Source of the DNA: Nocardioides sp. InS609-2
GTDB taxonomy: Bacteria > Actinomycetota > Actinomycetes > Propionibacteriales > Nocardioidaceae
Reading direction: 5' to 3'
NCBI RefSeq assembly: GCF_023208195.1
Contig: NZ_CP060034.1
Span: 2,418,001 to 2,482,000, forward strand
DNA length: 64,000 nt
Under the pieces are notes generated by a model. It saw only the letters and a program-made list of their open reading frames with translations, searched no databases and had not been told where the DNA came from. This document shows, piece after piece, positions 43,937 through 52,249 of this stretch. Position numbers and translations under genes: made by a program. Within the stretch, counting starts at the first letter, position 1. The number at the start of each line of letters is the position of its first letter.

Positions 43937-45691
43937 TCAGTCGGTCAGCTTGTCCAACCGAGCACGGAGCCGGTCGGTGCGGTGCGCGTTGCCGTGCAAC
44001 GCGACGTACGCGTCGGCGTAGCTGGCCAGCAGGGCGTCGTCGAGACGGCGTACGGCGCCGGTCGGGCTCTTGTAGCCCATCCGGCGGTCGAGGTCGGCGG
44101 AGTCGACGCCGCGCACCACCTCGGCGAGCTCTTCGAGCGAGGTGATGCCGAGCTCGAGCAGCAGCCCCGAGATCCAGGCGTAGTGGCTCTCGCGTGACCA
44201 ACCGGCGTCGGCGTACTGCCCGGCCAGGAACGCCGCGAGCTCCTGGGCGTCGATGCGCGGGTCGTCGTCGCGGGCCTGTTCGCGGACGGCGTCGGCGTCA
44301 CCGCGGAGCCGGTCGCGGATCGTGGAGAACTCGCGGTCGGCCAGCTCCAGCAGGCCGGCGGCAAGCGTGAAACGCCGGTCGAACTCTGCCCGCTGCACCG
44401 CCGGGATGCTGCCCTTGTAACGGATGTCGTGCTCGAACTCCGCCCACGCGTGCTGCAGGACCGTGCGGATCTGCACCTGCGCCCGCTGCCCCACGAGGTC
44501 GGGGTGCGCCTCCGCGGCCTCGGCGTCCTCGGGACCGAGCTCGATCAGCAGGTGCCGGCTGGCATAGCCGAAGCGGCCCTCGCTCGCGGTCTCGCGACCC
44601 ATGTCGCGGTCGTCGAGCACGACGGCCTCGTTGCCGAGCAGCTCGGCCACCGCCTCCACATCGCTGTGCACGTAGGTGATGACGCGCACGCCGATGACGT
44701 CGGTGATGTCGCTGACCGGGTCGGCGAACGCACGCTCGCCGTCGACCACACGCGCAGCCTTGGCCGCGAACGACGCAACGCTCTTGGCCCGGCCGGTGAC
44801 GGTCAGGTAGTTGATGCCGGCCTCATCGAGCACGGTGGTGACCAGCGCCGTGGCCTGCGTCGCCGCGTTGCGCAGGGCGGGTTGGCGGGCGGCGTACGTG
44901 CGGACTGCGGCGGCAACCGGGTCCTCCACCTGCCGCGGAGGGCGCGGGCTCGGCACCTGCCCGTCGGGGAGGCTAGGGGTGACGATGTAGCCCGTCTTGA
45001 AGTCGCCGTACGTCGTCGTGTCGGCGAGGCGCCGCTGCCGGAACAGCGCGACGTAGGCGCACACGACGGCGTCGACCTGGTCCTCGGATCGCCGCAGGTC
45101 GGCCTTGCGCTCGGCGGCTTCGATGTCGCCGACGAGCCGGCGCCAGGCGTCCTGGTCGGCGAGATGGAGGGCCGGCTCGGCCGTGGCGAGGCCTTCGAGC
45201 AGCCCGGTCAGGGTGAGCAGCTCGGCGCGCATCGAGACCACCGAGCGACCCGGCTTGGCCTTGTACTTGAGCGTGCGGCCGAGCCCGAACAGCGCGACCA
45301 TCGCCGGGTGGGGGTAGACCTCGATCGCCCGTCGCGGCCCCCGCGAGTCGGGGTCGATGTCGAGGCCGAGCCGGGCGCTGAGCCGGGCGCCACGCGGCAC
45401 GTCGGCGAACTCCGGCTTGCCCGTGTTGGAAGGGTGCGCGCCCGCGTCGTACCTCGCGAAGTCCTTGTTGAGCGCGCGCTCCGCCGGCCGGTTGCCCGTG
45501 GGGTTGGTGACGACGAGCGGCGCATCGATCGCGACCAGGCAGTCGGCCGCGATGTACGGCGCGATGCTGGCGCCGATCTCCTGGTCGGTGCGCACCGCGT
45601 CGATGTGGACCAGGTGCCCGCGGCCGTCGAGGACGGCCACGCCTGTGGGCTTCTTGTCTCCCCACGCGAGGTCGAGTCCGACGAAGTACAT
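43937..45691 (-). CDS. Fusion of DUF429 (RNase H-fold) and RelA/SpoT-type alarmone synthetase domain
   Basis: A 584-residue two-part protein. Residues 1-238 are DUF429: MYFVGLDLAWGDKKPTGVAV, VAIDAPLVV with GNRPAERALNKDF, YPHPAMVALFGL and SEDQVDAVVCAYVAL, with acidic residues D7, D56 and D204/D207 placed as in RNase H-fold nucleases. A Pro-rich linker follows. Residues 275-440 are a (p)ppGpp synthetase fold: R301-x-K303 in GRAKSVASFAAK, SDITDVIGVRVITYV, the G-loop Tyr376 in GYASRH, then VQIRTVLQHAWAEFEHDIRY. At 405 a Gln replaces the Glu normally before QIRT, so synthesis may be altered. A helical C-terminus (480-584) matches long actinobacterial synthetases. No hydrolase domain is present. 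Convergent with DUF6351; single-gene unit. Confidence 0.85.
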   Translation of the reverse strand: MYFVGLDLAWGDKKPTGVAVLDGRGHLVHIDAVRTDQEIGASIAPYIAADCLVAIDAPLVVTNPTGNRPAERALNKDFARYDAGAHPSNTGKPEFADVPRGARLSARLGLDIDPDSRGPRRAIEVYPHPAMVALFGLGRTLKYKAKPGRSVVSMRAELLTLTGLLEGLATAEPALHLADQDAWRRLVGDIEAAERKADLRRSEDQVDAVVCAYVALFRQRRLADTTTYGDFKTGYIVTPSLPDGQVPSPRPPRQVEDPVAAAVRTYAARQPALRNAATQATALVTTVLDEAGINYLTVTGRAKSVASFAAKAARVVDGERAFADPVSDITDVIGVRVITYVHSDVEAVAELLGNEAVVLDDRDMGRETASEGRFGYASRHLLIELGPEDAEAAEAHPDLVGQRAQVQIRTVLQHAWAEFEHDIRYKGSIPAVQRAEFDRRFTLAAGLLELADREFSTIRDRLRGDADAVREQARDDDPRIDAQELAAFLAGQYADAGWSRESHYAWISGLLLELGITSLEELAEVVRGVDSADLDRRMGYKSPTGAVRRLDDALLASYADAYVALHGNAHRTDRLRARLDKLTD

Positions 45692-45718
45692 GCGCGCAGC
45701 CTCCCACGCCGACCCCGG

Positions 45719-45758
45719 CAGGTTGAGTTGCGAGAGCAGCGAGCCTCGAAACCAAGGA
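45719..45758. repeat. REP-like repeat, half copy
   Basis: CAGGTTGAGTTGCGAGAGC then AGCGAGCCTCGAAACCAAGG resembles the right half of the palindrome at 24606-24707 read on its minus strand. It sits in the divergent gap between the DUF429-RelA gene and the SDR-like gene. Confidence 0.6.
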
Positions 45759-45786
45759 CTCGGCCCCGTCGCCGTACCATCGGGCG

Positions 45787-47271
45787 GTGAATCCTGCTGA
45801 CCGCATCGACCCGGCGGACCTCGCCACGACGGTCCGGGTGCTGGAGACGCTCCACGAGCTCCCCGACGACCACCCCGACATCAAGGCGGTCAAGCACGCG
45901 GCGTCACACATGTACAAGGCGCTCAAGCGCGAGCGGCGCACCCGCAAGCGCGAGTCCGAGCTGGCCCACGACCGCGCGATCACCGAGCTGACGGCGACCG
46001 GTTCGCCGATCCGCATCGACGACGAGACCGCCGGCATCGCGCTGGTGTCGACTGCGTCCGGCGCCTTCGCGGGCGAGCTGATCAACCCGCGAGGCTGCTA
46101 CATCTGCAAGAACGACTTCACCCTCGTCGACGCGTTCTACCACTGGCTCTGCCCCGAGTGCGCCGCCATGTCGCACGCCAAACGCGACCAGCGCACCGAC
46201 CTTTCCGGGCGCCGTGCACTGCTGACCGGTGGCCGCGCCAAGATCGGCATGTACATCGCCCTGCGGCTACTCCGCGACGGCGCGCACACGACGATCACGA
46301 CGCGCTTCCCGAAGGACGCCGTACGCCGCTTCTCGTCCCTGCCCGACAGCGCCGAATGGTTGCACCGGCTCAAGGTGGTCGGCATCGACCTGCGCGACCC
46401 GACCCAGGTCGTCTCGCTCGCCGACGAGGTCGCCGCGGCCGGCCCGCTGGACATCCTGATCAACAACGCGTGCCAGACCGTCCGTCGTACGCCGGGTGCC
46501 TACGCGCCGCTCGTCGACGCCGAACACACGCCGCTGCCTTCGGGGATCGACCTGCCGGAGATGCTGACCTTCGACCGCATCTCCGAGGCCCACCCGGCGT
46601 CGATCGCGGGCGCCCTGGCATCGGACCCGGTGGCCCACCACGAGGGCGAGTCCCTGGAGCACGCGCGGGCCGCGCACTCGGCAGCCGCGATGACCGCGCT
46701 GGCTCTCAAGGCCGGGCACGCCTCGCTCGACGCGCACATCGCGGGCACCGCCGTCGATGCGGGCGGCCTGCTGCCCGACCTCCAGACCAACAACTCGTGG
46801 ACCCAGACCGTCGACGAGGTCGACCCGCTGGAGCTCCTCGAGGTGCAGCTCTGCAACTCGATCGCGCCGTTCCTGCTGATCTCGCGGCTGCGCCCGGCCA
46901 TGGCCGCGGCCGCTGCCCCGCGCAAGTACGTCGTCAACGTCTCGGCGATGGAGGGCCAGTTCTCCCGCCGCTACAAGGGCGCCGGCCACCCGCACACCAA
47001 CATGGCCAAGGCCGCGCTGAACATGCTGACCCGCACGTCGGCGCAGGAGATGTTCGAGACCGACCAGATCCTGATGACCGCCGTCGACACCGGCTGGATC
47101 ACCGACGAGCGCCCGCACCAGGACAAGCTCCGCATCGCCGCCGAGGGCTGGCACGCCCCGCTCGACCTGGTCGACGGCGCCGCCCGGGTCTACGACCCGA
47201 TCGTCCTCGGCGAGCGCGGCCAGGATCTGTTCGGCTGCTTCGTGAAGGACTACCGCCCCAGTCCCTGGTAG
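45787..47271 (+). CDS. SDR-superfamily protein with N-terminal zinc ribbon
   Basis: A 494-residue protein from GTG 45787. Residues 1-100 are helical and charged. C104-x2-C107 and C122-x2-C125 (CYICKNDF, CPEC) form a zinc-ribbon-like knot. The Rossmann domain begins at 140: RRALLTGGRAKIGMYIALRL, an unusual glycine pattern compared with TGxxxGxG, then DILINNACQTVRR (NNAG-like) and VVNVSAMEGQ with the Ser. Where Tyr-x-x-x-Lys is expected, the sequence reads HPHTNMAKAALNML, with Thr four before the Lys. A 130-residue insert lies between. Related two-part proteins occur in actinobacteria and fungi; substrate unknown, catalysis uncertain. Confidence 0.8.
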   Translation: MNPADRIDPADLATTVRVLETLHELPDDHPDIKAVKHAASHMYKALKRERRTRKRESELAHDRAITELTATGSPIRIDDETAGIALVSTASGAFAGELINPRGCYICKNDFTLVDAFYHWLCPECAAMSHAKRDQRTDLSGRRALLTGGRAKIGMYIALRLLRDGAHTTITTRFPKDAVRRFSSLPDSAEWLHRLKVVGIDLRDPTQVVSLADEVAAAGPLDILINNACQTVRRTPGAYAPLVDAEHTPLPSGIDLPEMLTFDRISEAHPASIAGALASDPVAHHEGESLEHARAAHSAAAMTALALKAGHASLDAHIAGTAVDAGGLLPDLQTNNSWTQTVDEVDPLELLEVQLCNSIAPFLLISRLRPAMAAAAAPRKYVVNVSAMEGQFSRRYKGAGHPHTNMAKAALNMLTRTSAQEMFETDQILMTAVDTGWITDERPHQDKLRIAAEGWHAPLDLVDGAARVYDPIVLGERGQDLFGCFVKDYRPSPW

Positions 47272-47305
47272 CCGCGTCGTGGATGTCCGGATCGCGTGGC
47301 ATCGG

Positions 47306-47465
47306 TCAGCCCCCGCCGAAGAGCAGACCCAGGAGGTACGTCGCCCCGGCCGCGCCGATGCCGATGGCGAGCTGGCGGAGCGCGCGCCGGAGCGGGGGTC
47401 CGCCCGAGAGGAGTCCCACGATGGCACCGGTCGTGAGCAGCGCCATCCCGACGAGCAGGACCGAG
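47306..47465 (-). pseudogene. Duplicated C-terminal fragment of a VIT1-family gene
   Basis: About 160 bases (homology from 47281) match the end of the VIT1-type gene at 54919-55079, with only four mismatches and no indel. The minus-strand frame reads LTTGAIVGLLSGGPPLRRAL, then GATYLLGLLFGGG and a stop at 47306. Nothing upstream belongs to the gene. The near-identity implies a recent duplication over 7.6 kb. Confidence 0.88.
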
Positions 47466-47619
47466 TCTGGCCAGACACCGGTCCTAGGGGAATCGTCTAG
47501 TAGCCCACAAAGACGCAGTGGACTTTGACAATCTTGAGCCTGCGAAGAGGGTCCGCGTGCAGGAGCGTACGCCGCTGTGCGACCCCGAGACCGGAAGCTT
47601 GCCAGGCACCGGCATCCGA

Positions 47620-48192
47620 CTAGGGAACGACGACTAGGCCCGTGAAGGTCTCCTGACCTTTCGATGAACCTGCCCTCTCGAACCGCACAATCATCTGACC
47701 ATCCCCGCTGATCCCCGCGAAGCGGCCGCTGCCATCCAGGATCTTCCAGTCGCTGGTCTGAACCGAGTTATTCATTTGGTCCGGACCCGGCCCGAAGCCG
47801 ATCCTCAGTTGGCCGTCGGGGCAGTGGAACACATTGATGGCCGGAAAGCCGATCTCGGGGGTCCCGTGTTCATGGCGGACGGTTCCGTCGGGGCAGAAGG
47901 GCGAATCACCGATGACGGATCCGGGGAGAACCTTGCCTGCAACCACTTTGACCTGCGTTTTGATCAGGATCGGCTCGCGGTCCCCTTCGGGGGGCGTAGT
48001 GAGGTGGGTATCGGCGCTCGGGGTGACAGTTCTTCCGGCCCCGCCCCCGCCCTCGTCCCCACCGTCATCGCCGCAGCCGGTGAGACCGGTTGCCGTGATC
48101 GTCAGGGCAACTGTGAGCCATCGACGCTGGCGCCAGATCTTTCGTTCGGACCGACCCCGCATCCCGAACGTGCCGCTGAACCTAGAGATCAT
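47620..48192 (-). CDS. Lipoprotein of unknown function
   Basis: ATG 48192 follows GGGAGGAA and gives 190 residues. A long basic start (RKIWRQRRW) leads into a hydrophobic segment ending in the lipobox LTGC, then a Gly/Asp-rich spacer. The mature domain is beta-rich: HEHGTPEIGFPAINVFHCPD, GQLRIGFGPGPDQMN and WKILDGSGRFAGISGDGQMI, a layout like that of allene-oxide-cyclase-type barrels of small exported proteins. Two cysteines could bridge. It should be anchored outside the membrane. An earlier start would put 40 residues before the signal and is unlikely. Confidence 0.75.
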   Translation of the reverse strand: MISRFSGTFGMRGRSERKIWRQRRWLTVALTITATGLTGCGDDGGDEGGGGAGRTVTPSADTHLTTPPEGDREPILIKTQVKVVAGKVLPGSVIGDSPFCPDGTVRHEHGTPEIGFPAINVFHCPDGQLRIGFGPGPDQMNNSVQTSDWKILDGSGRFAGISGDGQMIVRFERAGSSKGQETFTGLVVVP

Positions 48193-48488
48193 CGTTCCTC
48201 CCGGTCGCTTGATGGCGTCCTGAGCAGTCAGACGTGAAGCGGGGCGCGGATGGATCGCGATGTGGCGTTCGCTCGTTGTGAAGTATGGGGCATCCGCGCC
48301 GAAGCAGACCACGGTCTTTATACCTAATCCAGCCGCGTCCGCTCGGGGCTGGCAGACCGAGGCCAGCGCGGCGCGTCTATCCGCCGCCTGTCGGCGCTCG
48401 GAATTGACCCGACCCGTCGATGAGCGAGCGCCCTGACGCTGCGAGCAATCCCATTGCGCGCGTCAGGAGCGTCAGCAACGCTCGACCC

Positions 48489-49037
48489 ATGGAGTTCTTC
48501 TGCTACCACCGCGATCGCCCCGGATCCACGCCGCTGCGGAGCCAGATGGTGGAGCAGCATTGGTCGTACATGGATCAGTTCGCCGCGACGATGATCGCCC
48601 GCGGCCCAACCTTCACCAGCGACGGAACTCTGACTGGCAGCGTGCACATTCTCGATCTGCCAGATCCCACCGCTGCCCGCACCTTTGCCTTCGAGGAGCC
48701 CGGTTACCAGGCTGGCGCCTACCGTGACGTGCTGCTTCGTCGGTGGCACAACTCCCTGGCTCAAACGATGTGGGACTTCACTGGTGGCCGGCCTGACAAC
48801 AACCGCTATCTCGTCCTCGGATTCACCTTGGTACCAGCAGCGGACGCCGCCGAACTACCGCTCCGCGACGAGCTGATTGCCAGTGGGCCGCTCTTGTCCG
48901 ACGACGGTTCCTTGATGCTCGGGGCGGCAGTTCTGTTGGAGGCGCCCGACGCAGACCGCGCACGGGGTGTCCTATCCGCTGACCGATACACCGGAATCGA
49001 GGTGCATCAGTGGCGATTCGGTGGGCGACCGAACTGA
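48489..49037 (+). CDS. Two-domain YCII-related protein
   Basis: A 182-residue protein, ATG 48489. Two YCII-like ferredoxin-type units: MEFFCYHRDRPGSTPLRSQM to DGTLTGSVHILDLPDPTAAR, then LVLGFTLVPAADAAELPLRD to LMLGAAVLLEAPDADRARGV. Each has the GS/GA-strand and aspartate pattern of the family. Single YCII domains act as small enzymes or sigma-factor partners; this duplicated form has no assigned activity. It is divergent from the lipoprotein gene, with 296 bases between that show no other gene. Confidence 0.7.
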   Translation: MEFFCYHRDRPGSTPLRSQMVEQHWSYMDQFAATMIARGPTFTSDGTLTGSVHILDLPDPTAARTFAFEEPGYQAGAYRDVLLRRWHNSLAQTMWDFTGGRPDNNRYLVLGFTLVPAADAAELPLRDELIASGPLLSDDGSLMLGAAVLLEAPDADRARGVLSADRYTGIEVHQWRFGGRPN

Positions 49038-49207
49038 GACAGACGGCCAAATCATGCCTCGCTGATCGCGAAGTGGGGCGTTCAGATCAGCCGAGGCTTC
49101 GCGGCAGGTGAAGGCGTGATCCGCGTGGGGGCAGTTCCAGTACACGCGTCACTTCGCCGCGTAAGCACCCATATCTGCGAACCGCGGGCTCTTGGCCAGC
49201 GGCGAGT

Positions 49208-49431
49208 GCTACCCCGCAAGCAGGACGAGTGCGAGCGTGGCGAGCCTCGTCGAGGACGTCGTTCGCCTGCCGCTCCTCGCGTGTGATCCATTCGTAAGCG
49301 GAGGCGTTGAAAGCGCCGGCAAGGCACATGGTCGTGGACCTGAAGTCGTGGTCGGTGATTTCGCCCCGTGCGAACGCAGGTCGGGATGTTGACTCGATGA
49401 AGGCGACTAGGGAGTCGGTTGACGAATCCCT
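49208..49431 (-). pseudogene. C-terminal remnant of a TetR-type regulator, frameshifted
   Basis: On the minus strand the frame reads DSLVAFIESTSRPAFARGEI, then TTMCLAGAFNASAYEWITRE and VLDEA. After a one-base shift it continues LATLALVLLAG and a stop at 49208. The whole resembles the ligand-binding C-terminal half of a TetR repressor. The N-terminal helix-turn-helix is missing; the frame begins next to the ArsR gene's promoter. It is probably the relic of a divergent regulator replaced by the ArsR operon. Confidence 0.5.
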
Positions 49432-49454
49432 GCCCATCAACAATAGTTAGACGT

Positions 49455-49793
49455 GTGCCTAAGTATTACGACGAGCTCGATTCCGTGCTCCGCGCTCTCG
49501 CGGATCCGACGCGCCGGGCCGTCGTGGAACGGTTGGCGCAGTCCCCAGCCGTCGTGTCCGAACTCGCGGCACCGTTCTCGATGGCGTTGCCCTCGCTCAT
49601 GCAGCACCTGCGCGTCCTCGAGAACGCGGGACTGGTCACGTCGCAGAAGCACGGACGCGTCCGCACCGTGACCCTGCGACCGGGCGCCCTCGACGTCCTA
49701 CACCTGTGGCTCGGCGAGCAACGAACCCACGCAGAACGCCAAGCCGACCGGCTCGGCATCCACCTGACCCGCACCCACCCGAAGGAAACCTGA
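49455..49793 (+). CDS. ArsR-type transcriptional regulator
   Basis: A 112-residue winged-helix regulator: LDSVLRALADPTRRAVVERL, then AVVSELAAPFSMALPSLMQH (recognition region) and LVTSQKHGRVRTVTL (wing). No cysteine metal site is visible. This subtype is typically encoded with an SRPBCC/AHSA1 protein and a reductase, as here. GTG 49455 is preferred; an upstream frame start at 49419 would add 12 unlikely residues. TTAGAC...CCTAA around the start could be its operator. Confidence 0.88.
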   Translation: MPKYYDELDSVLRALADPTRRAVVERLAQSPAVVSELAAPFSMALPSLMQHLRVLENAGLVTSQKHGRVRTVTLRPGALDVLHLWLGEQRTHAERQADRLGIHLTRTHPKET

Positions 49794-49794
49794 C

Positions 49795-50442
49795 ATGACC
49801 CGCGTTCGCATCGACCTGTTCGCCTCACTGGACGGCTACACCTCGACGACCGACCACGCCCCCGAGAATCCGATGGGTGAGGACTGGGGGCGCCTCACGG
49901 CGGCCTACGCCGCGACCCGCACGTTCCACGAGCGCGTCCTCGGCGACACCAGCGGCACCGGCACGACCGGCATCGACGACTCCCACACCGCCGCGCACTT
50001 CGAGGGCATCGGCGCCGAGATCATGGGCGCGGCCATGTTCGGCCTGCACACGTTCCCCGACGATCCGGACTGGAAGGGATGGTGGGGTGACCAGCCGCCG
50101 TTCGGCAGCCCGGTCTACGTCCTCACCCACACCGCACCGCGTCCGTCGATCCCGATGCAGGGCGGAACGACGTTCCACTTCCGCAGCACCGCAATCGAGG
50201 ACGTGCTCGCCGAGGCGACCGAGGCCGCCGGCGGCCTGGACGTGCGCGTCGGCGGTGGCGTCAGCACCGCGCGCGACTTCCTGCGCGCCGGCCTGGTCGA
50301 CGACCTGCACGTCATGATCGCCCCGATCCTGCTCGGCCGGGGCACTCGACTGTGGGACGACCTGCGTGGCCTCGAACTCACCCACAAGGTGACGACCGAA
50401 GTGGCCGAGAGCGGCACGACCCACGTCACCTTCACGCGATAG
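49795..50442 (+). CDS. Dihydrofolate-reductase-like (RibD C-terminal) protein
   Basis: A 215-residue protein: MTRVRIDLFASLDGYTSTTD is the classic start of RibD-C/DHFR-like oxidoreductases, followed by PVYVLTHTAPRPSIPMQGGT, the nucleotide-binding VRVGGGVSTARDFLRAGLVD and IAPILLGRGTRLWDDL. They use NADPH; the natural substrate of this subgroup is unknown. It starts one base after the ArsR stop, so it is co-transcribed and probably co-regulated. Confidence 0.9.
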   Translation: MTRVRIDLFASLDGYTSTTDHAPENPMGEDWGRLTAAYAATRTFHERVLGDTSGTGTTGIDDSHTAAHFEGIGAEIMGAAMFGLHTFPDDPDWKGWWGDQPPFGSPVYVLTHTAPRPSIPMQGGTTFHFRSTAIEDVLAEATEAAGGLDVRVGGGVSTARDFLRAGLVDDLHVMIAPILLGRGTRLWDDLRGLELTHKVTTEVAESGTTHVTFTR

Positions 50443-50451
50443 GACCTACAC

Positions 50452-50913
50452 ATGACGACCGAACGCCGCCTCGCCCGCGCCGGGTTCACCCTGACCCGCG
50501 ACTACCCCGTTCCCCCCGACCGCGTCTGGGCCGCGTTCGCCGAGGAGGACCAGAAGCTGGACTGGTTCGGCGCCGGCGACACCTTTGAGCCCGGCGAGTG
50601 GGCGTTCGACTTCCGCGTCGGCGGACGCGACGTCGCCGAGGGCACGTTTCACGACGGTCCGGTCTCGCGGTACGAGGCCACCTACACCGACATAGTCGAG
50701 CACGTCCGCATCGTCACGACCTACGACATGTGGCTCGACGGGATCCACATGTCGACGTCGGTGGCGTCGCTCGAGTTCGAGCCGATCGACGAGGGCACCC
50801 GGTTCACGCACGTCGAGCACGGCGTCTTCCTCGACCAGTTCTGGGCCGACGGCCCGAACCGCGAGGAAGGCAGCCGGGGCCTGCTCGAGGCTCTGGGCAA
50901 CTACCTCGCGTAA
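50452..50913 (+). CDS. SRPBCC/AHSA1-like protein
   Basis: A 153-residue START-like fold: FTLTRDYPVPPDRVWAAFAE, then DWFGAGDTFEPGEWAFDFRV, YTDIVEHVRIVTTYDMWLDG and TRFTHVEHGVFLDQFW, ending LGNYLA. Such Aha1-type proteins bind hydrophobic ligands and are regular partners of ArsR regulators. It begins nine bases after the reductase gene and ends the operon; a stem-loop at 50942 follows. Confidence 0.9.
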   Translation: MTTERRLARAGFTLTRDYPVPPDRVWAAFAEEDQKLDWFGAGDTFEPGEWAFDFRVGGRDVAEGTFHDGPVSRYEATYTDIVEHVRIVTTYDMWLDGIHMSTSVASLEFEPIDEGTRFTHVEHGVFLDQFWADGPNREEGSRGLLEALGNYLA

Positions 50914-50941
50914 CCCTCCTCCCGCGATTTGACGGTGACTG

Positions 50942-50982
50942 AGCAACCAGTCCGAGCCGATTTCTCGGCCCATGTGGTTGCT
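50942..50982. terminator. Stem-loop after the ArsR operon
   Basis: AGCAACCA (50942-50949) pairs perfectly with TGGTTGCT (50975-50982), and inside it CCGAG pairs with CTCGG. It lies 29 bases after the last stop codon. The gap up to 51175 has no supported gene. Confidence 0.55.
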
Positions 50983-51175
50983 TGGCACCGCTCAACCTCA
51001 CTTGACCCGAATCTCAGAGGAGTCAAGGCATTAACGCCTGCTCGGTCATCGGCCGCCTGAGCGCCTGCGTCATTCCGCCGCGATTACTCGTGCCGCGCAC
51101 GTCCGGGTATCACAAGTCCGAGCGCACTCGGTCGCCGCTGCGCTGCTGCACGTCGCAGAAGGTGGCTGATCACCC

Positions 51176-51421
51176 ATGTCGCAGCCCTATCCTCTGTTCG
51201 TGCACCGACCATGGCTCGACTGGGACCGCCGCCCCTTTCTGTGGACTGGACTTTCAGCGTTCGTGACGCTGTTCCTGTTGCGGTTAGTCCTGCTCCGGCT
51301 GACCGAATCGCGTGCGATGGAGCTGGTCATTCAAGGGGCGGCCATTGTGGCAGCGCTGCTCCTCTTGTACGTCACCTTTACATGGGCCGCCGAGCACGAT
51401 CGTCGCCACCCACGTGAGTGA
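51176..51421 (+). CDS. Small two-helix membrane protein
   Basis: An 81-residue protein with two helices (about 22-41, FLWTGLSAFVTLFLLRLVLL, and 48-69, LVIQGAAIVAALLLLYVTFT) and a charged tail EHDRRHPRE. Unknown family. The start ATG has no strong ribosome site, so the gene is moderately supported by the coding pattern and the clear membrane design. Confidence 0.5.
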   Translation: MSQPYPLFVHRPWLDWDRRPFLWTGLSAFVTLFLLRLVLLRLTESRAMELVIQGAAIVAALLLLYVTFTWAAEHDRRHPRE

Positions 51422-51605
51422 ACTCCGCTGAAATGAGAGAGGGATGGAGTCGCTCCCGGCCGGAGACGCTCGCAACGCGACACTGCGTCACTCCACCGCT
51501 TGTGGTGAGTCCCGATTTGCCGGGATCTGCTGTGGCGTCAGCACAGAGACGTCGAGGTCGGTCGCACATGGTGAAGATCGGTTTAGGCCTCTCTCGGTCG
51601 ACGGG

Positions 51606-52226
51606 TCAGGACACGAAGACCGACGAGAGTGTGACGACAATCGCTCCCAAGCCAAGGAGTGACGGTGGGCCAGCCCACCATGCGATGCGTCGCTGCTCGC
51701 GCATGTTGGCTCCCGCGGACTCCAGATCGGATCTCCAAAAGGTGTACCCAGCGGGGTCGAGAGGTGCCGTGGCAAACACGAAGGGCGCGTAGGCAAGCAT
51801 TGCCGGAACTGCGACGGATAGTCCCCAAGACGGGTCGGGGAAATACGCCGACAAGATGCTGCTCAGCCACGCGATAACGCTGTAGCCGGCAAGGGCTGCC
51901 GTAGACATGATGAGTGAGCAGGGACCTGCCGCATAGCCCCAATCGTTTGTCCGAGACAACCACCACGTTGCCAGTCGCTTGTGCGAGTCGTACCAATGGT
52001 CGAGGCACATGGCCCAGGCGAAGAGGCATCCCACGGCGACCGCCACGGCCCACCACCCGTCGATCACCGAAGGCCGCAGTTCGTCTGCGTGGCGTGGCTC
52101 ATGGTCGAGAATGGTAGAGGGCACCAGTCCGAGCGGTCTCCCGCACCGGCTCGTCGAGGCTTTGTCAGATCGGATTGATGTGCCAGGCGCCCGAACACCC
52201 TGGATTTTGCGTCTTACCACCGCCAA
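51606..52226 (-). CDS. Membrane protein of unknown function
   Basis: Up to 206 residues, with four to five helices: GWWAVAVAVGCLFAWAMCLD, AGPCSLIMSTAALAGYSVIA, WGLSVAVPAMLAYAPFVFAT and PPSLLGLGAIVVTLSSVFVS. The listed start is a TTG without a good ribosome site; a GTG at 52124 would give 172 residues and start just before the first helix, which is more natural. No motif identifies it. Convergent with the small membrane protein gene. Confidence 0.5.
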   Translation of the reverse strand: MAVVRRKIQGVRAPGTSIRSDKASTSRCGRPLGLVPSTILDHEPRHADELRPSVIDGWWAVAVAVGCLFAWAMCLDHWYDSHKRLATWWLSRTNDWGYAAGPCSLIMSTAALAGYSVIAWLSSILSAYFPDPSWGLSVAVPAMLAYAPFVFATAPLDPAGYTFWRSDLESAGANMREQRRIAWWAGPPSLLGLGAIVVTLSSVFVS

Positions 52227-52249
52227 TGACCCACGGTCCGCGCAGACCT

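Noticed and set aside
42459..44201. 580-codon minus frame over the DUF6351 gene
   Set aside because: Antisense of a clear secreted protein, Arg/Val/Gly-rich with no domain.
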